From contig JAFGNQ010000435.1 of assembly GCA_016926925.1 (NCBI GenBank), positions 1 through 11,629 of the forward strand: a stretch of 11,629 nucleotides of DNA, written 5' to 3'. The stretch is from Candidatus Aminicenantota bacterium (GTDB lineage: Bacteria > Acidobacteriota > Aminicenantia > Aminicenantales > Aminicenantaceae). Positions 6,213 through 11,629 of this stretch are shown here, in pieces (positions within the stretch are counted from its first letter, which is position 1; each line of letters starts with the position of its first letter). The notes under the pieces are model-generated. The model did not search any database. It worked only from the letters and a program-made list of their open reading frames with translations, and was not told where the DNA came from. The position numbers and the translations under genes were made by a program.

Positions 6213-8507
6213 ATGATCAAACCCAATCGTGTCTGCAATAAATACTTACGTCTTGTCATTTTCTCTCTAGCGGCACTTTGTGTGAGTTATTTTGTCTATG
6301 CCTTTTTCCCTATCTCGGATATCGATCCCGGCAGAAGGATTCCTCTGGGAGTCCGTAAGGAGAATGGAGCCCTGTATGTGGAAGGGGAAGTCCTGATCAA
6401 ATTCAGAAGAGGAGTGAAACGAAACATCGTTGATTCCATCGCCGATTCGAACCTGTCGACGGTCATCACAAGATACAGCGCTTTAACCAAGCAGGATGCC
6501 TGCGAATACGCGCATTTCAAATCCAAATTCAAAACGACCCTCCAGATGACGGAAGAATTCAAAAAACTGGCGGAAGTTTCCGCCGTATCTCCCAACTACC
6601 TTCAGCATGTGGATGACACGGTTCCCAACGACGAAAACTGGGACTATCTCTGGGGTCTCCACAACACAGGTCAGTTCGGGGCAACACCGGACGTCGATAT
6701 CGATGCTCCTGAAGCTTGGGATATCAACGTGGGCTCCTCGAGTGTCATCATAGGGGTAATCGACACCGGCATCGATTACAATCATCCGGACCTCATTCCC
6801 AACTTGTGGGTGAATCCCGGGGAAATTGCGGACGGCATCGACAACGATGGAAACGGCTACACCGATGATATTTTCGGTATCAACGCCATCGCCAACAACG
6901 GAGATCCCATCGACGAACACAGCCATGGCACTCATGTTTCCGGAACCATCGGTGCTGCCGGCAATAACAGTTTGGGAGTCGCCGGGGTGAACTGGCATGT
7001 CAAAATGATCGCGGCCAAGTTTATCGATGCATCGGGATGGGGAGAAGATGCGGATGCTATCGAATGTATCGATTATCTTCTCGACCTTAAAACAACCTAC
7101 GGGCAGAACATCGTCGCGGTCAACGCCTCTTTCGGAGGCGGTGATTACGACCCGGTGATGGAGAGCGCTATCAACGCCTTGGGCACAGCAGGTATCGTGT
7201 TCTGCGCTGCAGCCGGAAACGATTACATGGATAACGACGTATCGCCCCATTATCCCTCTTCATACACCTGTGCCAATATCATTTCGGTTACTGCCGTCGA
7301 TTATCTCGGCTATCAGAACTTCAACTACGGGAAAACGAGTGTCGATCTGGCCGCACCCGGAACGGACATTTTGAGCACATATCCCGGATTGTACTATCCC
7401 AAAGCGGGAGATATCTTTTTCGATGATATGGAATCAGGGGCGGGAAAATGGACGACAGGAGGCATTAACAACAGCTGGGCGATAACGACCGAGCAGGAAT
7501 TGTTTGTCAATCCCGATTTTCCTGTCCCCAGCCCTCCTCATTTCTGGAGCGATTCTCCGGGTGCCTATTATTTACCGGATACGGATTCGTGGCTCATGAC
7601 GGCAACAGACATCGATCTTTCGGGATATGTCGGACAGGACATATTCATCGGCTTCGGATCCGCAATGCTCTTCGAGCCCGGCATCGATCATGCTTATGTC
7701 GAGGTCTCGGGAGACAGCGGGGGCACCTGGCACTCTCTGATGGACTACTCGGAGTACCCCATCTACTGGTACATTCCATTGAATTGTACAATCCCCGATT
7801 TCGTCAAGACTGATAAATTCAGATTCAGGTTCCATCTCGTAACCGATTTCTCATGGGAGTGGCCTGGCTGGCTCATCGATGATGTCGGAATCGGAACAGT
7901 CAATTTCTATGGATACGAATACAAAATGGGAACATCCATGGCGACCCCTCATGTCACTGGAGCGGTGGCATTGATGGCGGCACAATATCCTTCGGAATCC
8001 GTAGCAGAAAGAATAGCCAGAATTCTGGACAACGTCACGCCTCTCCCCTCCCTCATCGACACCTGCGTTACGGAAGGAATGCTCAATCTTTACCAGTCGC
8101 TCATGGCGAATCCGTCGCCTGAAATCAATGTCAGGCGGGGCAGCCGGAACTTCTTGGACGGCTCTCTTAATGAATTGGGAACGATCTCCCTGGATAAGAT
8201 AATCGGAAAAGACATAGTTATCACCGTGGAAAACTTGGGAACAGCAGAGTTGAATTTGACGGGTTCTCCGGATAAAGTTACTCTGAGCGGTCCGGAAGCA
8301 AAATATTTCATCGTCACCAAGCAGCCTGGAACTCCGGTTCCTCAAGGGGGATCGACGAATTTCAAAATCCGTACGGTAAAAGTTACGGCTCCAAACCTGC
8401 CTGTCGGCTGGCAGAAGAACCTGCAGATCGACATCACCATCCCGAACGATGATGCCGACGAGAATTCCTATACTTTCACCCTGAAAGCCAAAGTCGTGAA
8501 GAAATAA
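6213..8507 (+). CDS. Secreted S8 family (subtilisin-like) serine protease with inserted jelly-roll-like domain
   Basis: A 764-residue exported subtilase. An N-terminal hydrophobic segment (about 12-32) acts as signal peptide. A propeptide (about 55-132) contains GEVLIKFRRG and SAVSPNYL, as in fervidolysin-type pro-regions. The catalytic domain starts near 140. The triad is visible: Asp184 in VIDTGIDYNHPDL, His238 in HSHGTHVSG, Ser575 in GTSMATPHVTG, with Asn336 (AAAGND) for the oxyanion hole. An Asp/Asn-rich loop, DGIDNDGNGYTDD (207-219), is typical of calcium-binding subtilases. Between APGTDILSTY (381-390) and the Ser motif lie about 170 extra residues (about 400-565), starting FFDDMESGAGKWTTGG and ending near WLIDDVGIG, resembling the MAM/jelly-roll modules of immune inhibitor A-type proteins. 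The C-terminus (about 644-764) resembles choice-of-anchor D domains. AGGGGG at 6201-6206 supports the start. It probably degrades extracellular protein. Confidence 0.95.
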   Translation: MIKPNRVCNKYLRLVIFSLAALCVSYFVYAFFPISDIDPGRRIPLGVRKENGALYVEGEVLIKFRRGVKRNIVDSIADSNLSTVITRYSALTKQDACEYAHFKSKFKTTLQMTEEFKKLAEVSAVSPNYLQHVDDTVPNDENWDYLWGLHNTGQFGATPDVDIDAPEAWDINVGSSSVIIGVIDTGIDYNHPDLIPNLWVNPGEIADGIDNDGNGYTDDIFGINAIANNGDPIDEHSHGTHVSGTIGAAGNNSLGVAGVNWHVKMIAAKFIDASGWGEDADAIECIDYLLDLKTTYGQNIVAVNASFGGGDYDPVMESAINALGTAGIVFCAAAGNDYMDNDVSPHYPSSYTCANIISVTAVDYLGYQNFNYGKTSVDLAAPGTDILSTYPGLYYPKAGDIFFDDMESGAGKWTTGGINNSWAITTEQELFVNPDFPVPSPPHFWSDSPGAYYLPDTDSWLMTATDIDLSGYVGQDIFIGFGSAMLFEPGIDHAYVEVSGDSGGTWHSLMDYSEYPIYWYIPLNCTIPDFVKTDKFRFRFHLVTDFSWEWPGWLIDDVGIGTVNFYGYEYKMGTSMATPHVTGAVALMAAQYPSESVAERIARILDNVTPLPSLIDTCVTEGMLNLYQSLMANPSPEINVRRGSRNFLDGSLNELGTISLDKIIGKDIVITVENLGTAELNLTGSPDKVTLSGPEAKYFIVTKQPGTPVPQGGSTNFKIRTVKVTAPNLPVGWQKNLQIDITIPNDDADENSYTFTLKAKVVKK

Positions 8508-8588
8508 CCGGCCGCTTCAGCAAGATCGGCTCGCCTGTTAGGTAAAACCACTGACGATAATCCGGATCACCCTGAGAATTTGCTTCCA

Positions 8589-8602
8589 AAAGTCTGGACT
8601 TT
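8589..8602. repeat. Short palindrome AAAGTC-TG-GACTTT
   Basis: Two 6-base arms are perfect reverse complements around a TG centre, 82 bases after the subtilase stop and about 130 bases before the tautomerase gene. It could be an operator half-site pair or a small hairpin; no T-run follows. The rest of the gap 8508-8734 shows no gene. A possible -10 box, TATAAA (8676-8681), has no good -35 partner at normal spacing. Confidence 0.25.
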
Positions 8603-8734
8603 CTGAGGGAATTTCGGCAGTAAGACAGAAATCGATCCGAATCCGGAGAATGTTTCTTCCTTGTTGATTTATGTGTATAAAGAAACTAAATTATTCTTAT
8701 CACGCGATTATTCGTCTGTCGAAAAGGAGCTGAA

Positions 8735-8926
8735 ATGCCTGTCATCCATGTCAACGTTTGGGAAGGTTTCGGGAAAGAAAAAGCCAAAACCGTTATCCGA
8801 AATGTAACCGATGTCTTTGTCGATTTAGGGATTCCCTCTCACGCAGTAGAGGTAATCGTGCACGAAATTCAAAAAACGCACTGGGGAATCGGCGGAGAGC
8901 CCGCCTCGGAAAAGTTCAAAGATTAG
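8735..8926 (+). CDS. 4-oxalocrotonate tautomerase family protein (DmpI-like)
   Basis: A 63-residue protein of the tautomerase superfamily, with subunits usually assembling as hexamers of beta-alpha-beta units. It starts MPVIHVNVWEG, so removal of Met leaves the N-terminal Pro1 catalytic base used by the family. The signature HEIQKTHWGIGGEPASEKF near the C-terminus matches the family's HE-x-K-x-x-(F/W)GIGG pattern. Compared with 4-oxalocrotonate tautomerase, the positions of Arg11 and Arg39 appear to hold Phe (EGF) and Glu (VEV), and Phe50 is Trp. The substrate is therefore probably not 2-hydroxymuconate; no aromatic-degradation genes are nearby. AAAGGAG (8723-8729) gives a good ribosome binding site and confirms the start. 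It is probably monocistronic and cytoplasmic; its physiological role is unknown. Confidence 0.9.
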   Translation: MPVIHVNVWEGFGKEKAKTVIRNVTDVFVDLGIPSHAVEVIVHEIQKTHWGIGGEPASEKFKD

Positions 8927-8950
8927 TCAGTAAAATCGGGCCGGAGTTCT

Positions 8951-8968
8951 TTCCTTAGCAGTAAGGGA
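8951..8968 (+). terminator. Weak hairpin downstream of the tautomerase gene
   Basis: TTCCTTA (8951-8957) can pair with TAAGGGA (8962-8968) through a GCAG loop, seven pairs including one G-U wobble. It lies 24 bases after the tautomerase stop. The following bases (CACTATTTTA) contain only a short T-run, so termination would be weak. Confidence 0.28.
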
Positions 8969-8988
8969 CACTATTTTATAGATTCAAG

Positions 8989-9029
8989 TTGACAAGGACT
9001 GCCGGATCATACATTCATGATCGTATAAT
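8989..9029 (+). promoter_or_regulatory. Promoter-like region with internal inverted repeat upstream of the 9065 gene
   Basis: A consensus TTGACA (8989-8994) and a consensus TATAAT (9024-9029) lie upstream of the gene at 9065. They are 29 bases apart, too far for one standard sigma-70 promoter. Between them is a perfect inverted repeat, GATCAT (9005-9010) and ATGATC (9017-9022), with a 6-base spacer and only one base before the TATAAT. That is a typical operator size and position. The TATAAT is the likelier real -10 element, perhaps dependent on an activator bound at the repeat. Confidence 0.4.
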
Positions 9030-9064
9030 ATATTTTTCTAGATGTATTCCATAGGAGTAATAGA

Positions 9065-9817
9065 ATGAAAGGCAAAAGCTATTTCATCGTGATCTTTCTC
9101 TTATATCTCACAACTACGGCATTAGCTTTAATGTCACAAGACTCAGAAAAGGCTGAGAGCATCACCATTTCCGGTCGCGTATCCGATTTTGAAGGGCAGC
9201 CCATAGAGGGGGCTTCGGTGTTTCTCAAGGACGATCGTTTCAATGATATAGCAACCGCCATATCGGACAAAGACGGCGTCTACTCAATGACAGTTCCCAA
9301 GGGCCGGTATATGTCCCTGGTCGCCGTCAAAGACTACCAGGTCAAATACCTCGAATACTGGGCTTGGAGTGTCCCGGCGTTTAAAGATCTCAAGATCAAT
9401 CCCCGTTTCGACCGGATGGAGGTCTACGCCATGAATGCCTGGAGGCCCCAAGGGGCCTACCCCTCCTACCAAATCTACTTCAGACCCATGAGCCTGTCCA
9501 TGGCAAAAACTGCAATCGAAAAGGCCGGAGGCATGGAAAAATTAAATGCACTTCCGGTGATCGACATCGCTCCGAAGCTGGAAAAAGATAACATCGAGGT
9601 TACGATCGATAATCGACATGTTCAAATTCTCGAAATAAATCGAGTCCGCGAGGCTTCGGGTTCAAATCAATACATGTTCGGGTATCTCATTCAGGTTGCA
9701 CTCCCTGAAAAAACAGAGGATGACACATATTCGGTTATCACGATTACGCTATCTGACCCCGAAACAGGCGAAAAAGGCGAAGGCTGTCTTTTCGTCCGTT
9801 CCCAGAATTCGGATTGA
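9065..9817 (+). CDS. Secreted protein with carboxypeptidase-regulatory-like domain
   Basis: A 250-residue exported protein of unknown function. Residues 1-22 (MKGKSYFIVIFLLYLTTTAL...) form a signal peptide without a lipobox cysteine. Residues about 33-105 are a carboxypeptidase regulatory-like (CarboxypepD_reg) beta-sandwich: ITISGRVSDFEGQPIEGASV, then DKDGVYSMTVPKGRY, the usual G-x-V...G-x-P-(I/L)-x-G-A...D-x-x-G-x-Y pattern. The remaining 145 residues match no family I recognise. They are rich in predicted beta-strands (IEVTIDNRHVQILEI, YSVITITLSDPE), include a helical segment (MAKTAIEKAGGMEKLNAL), and may form a second beta-sandwich. AGGAGT (9052-9057) gives a good ribosome binding site. 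The gene stands alone, 247 bases from the tautomerase start of its upstream neighbour's coding end region. Such domains often bind carbohydrate or cell-surface partners, or act as scaffold. Confidence 0.85.
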   Translation: MKGKSYFIVIFLLYLTTTALALMSQDSEKAESITISGRVSDFEGQPIEGASVFLKDDRFNDIATAISDKDGVYSMTVPKGRYMSLVAVKDYQVKYLEYWAWSVPAFKDLKINPRFDRMEVYAMNAWRPQGAYPSYQIYFRPMSLSMAKTAIEKAGGMEKLNALPVIDIAPKLEKDNIEVTIDNRHVQILEINRVREASGSNQYMFGYLIQVALPEKTEDDTYSVITITLSDPETGEKGEGCLFVRSQNSD

Positions 9818-9952
9818 GAAGATCGCATTGATCTCCTTCTGCCTTTAGATTTCTGTCAGGCTGTCACTCCTTTGACGTTCGGAAACCTGATGCGAACATC
9901 ATCAAGCTTTCAGCCCGCGCAAGGAATCACACGGCTGCTCATCCTGGGCTAA

Positions 9953-9981
9953 TTGACAATCCTTTACGTGTGCGATAGAGT
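9953..9981 (+). promoter_or_regulatory. Sigma-70-type promoter for the tricorn-type protease gene
   Basis: A perfect TTGACA (9953-9958) is followed after 17 bases by TAGAGT (9976-9981), a 4/6 match to the -10 box. Initiation would fall near 9988, leaving a leader of about 44 bases that ends in the strong AGGAGGG ribosome binding site (10021-10027). Spacing and position make this the best promoter candidate in the window. Confidence 0.55.
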
Positions 9982-10031
9982 TGAATTTCGAAAATCACAC
10001 TTAAGAGGTATTCGGTAAAAAGGAGGGCATC

Positions 10032-11629
10032 ATGGCAGCACTGAAAAAATTCGGATTTTTCATCTTGTCTCTGATCGTTGCGGCAGGATTTTCTTTCGGT
10101 GAAGCGGAAACGCCGCTTCTTCTTCAGCAGCCGACTCTGAGCGAGACGCAAATCGTCTTCGCATTTGCCGGAGATCTGTGGACTGTCAGCCGCGAAGGCG
10201 GCGAAGCACGTCAACTTACAACAGGCGAGGGCATCGAAGCCAATCCCGTTTTCTCCCCGGACGGAAATCTCATAGCCTTCAGCGGCCAGTATGACGGCAA
10301 TACAGATATTTATGTCATTCCCTCCGGCGGAGGAATCCCCAAAAGGCTGACCTATCACCCGGATCCGGATGAAGTGGTCGGCTGGACGCCGGACGGGAAA
10401 AGGGTCGTTTTTCGTTCTTCAAGACTCAGTTTTTCTCCAGTCCCACGGCTCTTTACCACCGGGCTCGAAGGGGGAATGCCCGAAGAGCTTCCCCTTCCCA
10501 CGGCAGTAGATGCATCGTATTCAGAGGGGGGCACACGTCTGGCCTATGTTCCCACCATGCAGTGGCAGCGCGCCTGGAAGCGCTACATGGGAGGACAGAC
10601 GACACCCGTCTGGATCATCGATTTATCGAGCTTGAAAGTGGAAAAAATTCCGCGTGATAATTCCAATGATTCACAACCGATGTGGGTCGGCGACAAGATC
10701 TATTTCCTATCGGACAGGAACGGATCCATCACTCTCTTCGCCTATGACCTTTCCACGAAAGAAGTGCAGCAGGTTATCGCCAACGACGGCCTGGACTTCA
10801 AATCCGCATCATACGGCCCCGGCGCCATCGTCTACGAACAGTTCGGCTCCTTGAACATCTACGATTTGAAAACCGGTCAAACCAGGAAGCTCACTGTCCA
10901 TCTCAGCGGGGATTTCCCTGAAATCCGGCCGCACTATGTCAAAGTCGGGAGTCGAATCGCCCATGCCGGAATCTCTCCCACAGGGGTACGGGCGGTCTTC
11001 GAAGCCCGCGGTGAAATCCTGACCGTACCCGCAGAAAAGGGCGACATCCGGAACTTGACGAACACGACGGGAGTCATGGAGCGGGATCCGGCCTGGTCGC
11101 CCGATGGTAAATGGATCGCCTACTTCTCCGAGGAATCGGGCGAATATGCACTCCATATTCAGGAGCAAACCGGAAAGGGTACGGTAAAGAAGATCGGACT
11201 CGGCGATCTCCCGTCTTTCTTCTATAGTCCACTATGGTCCCCGGACAGCAAAAAGATCGCCTTCAACGACAAACGCCTCAATTTCTGGTACTTGGACATA
11301 GAAAAGGGCACTCCCATAAAAATGGACGAGACTTATTATTTCAACCCGGCTTTTACTTACAACATGAGCTGGTCCCCGGACAGCCGTTGGCTGACCTACT
11401 CCAAGCAAATCCAGAGTCACATGAACGTCATCTGTGTCTATTCCCTTGACGATGGCAAAGCTTATCAGCTTACGGACGGGCTGAGCGATGCCCGGTTCCC
11501 GGCTTTCGATAAGAGTGGGAAATACATCTTCTTTACGGCCTCGACGGATGTCGGCCTGACCCCGGGATGGCTGAACATGTCGGCTATGGGAAGGGCGGTT
11601 ACACGAAGTGTTTATGTAGCCGTACTTCG
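10032..11629 (+). CDS. Tricorn-type protease, N-terminal part (continues beyond the window)
   Basis: The first 532 codons of an open frame with no stop before the window ends. Residues 1-23 (MAALKKFGFFILSLIVAAGF...) are a signal peptide, so unlike cytoplasmic archaeal tricorn this protein is exported. The rest reads as TolB/PD40 beta-propeller blades: VFSPDGNLIAFSGQYDGNTDIYVIP (about 74-98), VGWTPDGKRVVFRSSR (about 115-130), AWSPDGKWIAYFSEESGEY (about 352-370), LWSPDSKKIAF (about 401-411), SWSPDSRWLTYSKQ (about 447-460), and FDKSGKYIFFTASTDVG (about 491-507). The final stretch, LNMSAMGRAVTRSVYVAVL, matches the end of the second propeller in bacterial tricorn homologues. Full proteins are near 1,050-1,100 residues, and the PDZ and Ser-His catalytic domains lie downstream. 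The enzyme would degrade peptides outside the cytoplasm. The ATG follows AGGAGGG at four bases' spacing. If the missing half lacked the S41-like domain it would be only a TolB-like propeller. Confidence 0.88.
   Translation, partial: MAALKKFGFFILSLIVAAGFSFGEAETPLLLQQPTLSETQIVFAFAGDLWTVSREGGEARQLTTGEGIEANPVFSPDGNLIAFSGQYDGNTDIYVIPSGGGIPKRLTYHPDPDEVVGWTPDGKRVVFRSSRLSFSPVPRLFTTGLEGGMPEELPLPTAVDASYSEGGTRLAYVPTMQWQRAWKRYMGGQTTPVWIIDLSSLKVEKIPRDNSNDSQPMWVGDKIYFLSDRNGSITLFAYDLSTKEVQQVIANDGLDFKSASYGPGAIVYEQFGSLNIYDLKTGQTRKLTVHLSGDFPEIRPHYVKVGSRIAHAGISPTGVRAVFEARGEILTVPAEKGDIRNLTNTTGVMERDPAWSPDGKWIAYFSEESGEYALHIQEQTGKGTVKKIGLGDLPSFFYSPLWSPDSKKIAFNDKRLNFWYLDIEKGTPIKMDETYYFNPAFTYNMSWSPDSRWLTYSKQIQSHMNVICVYSLDDGKAYQLTDGLSDARFPAFDKSGKYIFFTASTDVGLTPGWLNMSAMGRAVTRSVYVAVL

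Noticed and set aside
6483..7250. A 255-residue open frame antisense to the subtilase
   Set aside because: It covers the catalytic Asp and His regions of a clear protease on the other strand; its repetitive Val/Asp composition mirrors the sense codons.
7851..8345. A 164-residue open frame antisense to the subtilase C-terminus
   Set aside because: It has no start context and no family resemblance, and it is fully inside the protease gene.
9818..9850. AGATC-GCATT-GATCT hairpin after the 9065 gene as a terminator
   Set aside because: The stem is only five pairs and no T-run follows.
9939..10358. A 139-residue minus-strand frame overlapping the start of the tricorn-type gene
   Set aside because: It covers the promoter, ribosome binding site and signal peptide of a well-supported plus-strand gene.
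1..11629. CRISPR arrays, tandem repeats, tRNA or mobile-element ends
   Set aside because: No regularly spaced direct repeats, tRNA-like folds, transposase genes or terminal inverted repeats were seen by eye.

Overview
The window is from a bacterial chromosome of moderate GC content. It carries three genes or gene remnants on the minus strand (bases 171-3541) and five genes on the plus strand (3698 to the end). Several features are common in Acidobacteriota and related lineages such as Candidatus Aminicenantes: a PadR regulator overlapping a large FtsX/MacB-type permease with an N-terminal prefix segment, a secreted tricorn-type protease, a GT-C-like membrane protein with a C-terminal soluble domain, and a subtilase ending in a choice-of-anchor-like domain. 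That assignment is inference from gene content. There are no rRNA or tRNA genes, IS elements, CRISPR arrays or phage genes that I can see.

Minus strand, in transcription order: a broken aspartate/glutamate racemase / maleate isomerase-family gene (3541-3145), a PadR-type repressor (3130-2804) and a double-FtsX ABC-type permease (2807-171). The last two overlap by 4 bases, and the remnant's stop codon abuts the PadR gene, so the three form one operon. A candidate promoter lies at 3561-3590. The racemase-family gene keeps both ends but has lost about 110 central residues and changes frame at the junction. No ATPase for the permease is in the window.

Plus strand: a polytopic GT-C-like glycosyltransferase candidate (3698-6142), a secreted subtilisin-family protease with a large domain inserted in its catalytic domain (6213-8507), a small tautomerase of the 4-oxalocrotonate tautomerase superfamily (8735-8926), a secreted protein with a carboxypeptidase-regulatory-like domain (9065-9817), and the first half of a tricorn-type protease (10032 to beyond the end). 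Each has its own intergenic gap of 70-227 bases, so these look like separately expressed genes. Three encode exported proteins, which suggests cell-envelope and extracellular protein or peptide handling; no single pathway joins them.

No intergenic stretch exceeds 300 bases. Bases 1-170, downstream of the permease, show no convincing gene or terminator. The other gaps hold candidate promoters, short inverted repeats and one weak terminator-like hairpin. I found no clearly new multi-gene system. The best leads are the deleted racemase-family gene inside a regulatory operon, the domain insertion in the subtilase, and the palindrome between promoter-like boxes upstream of the 9065 gene.
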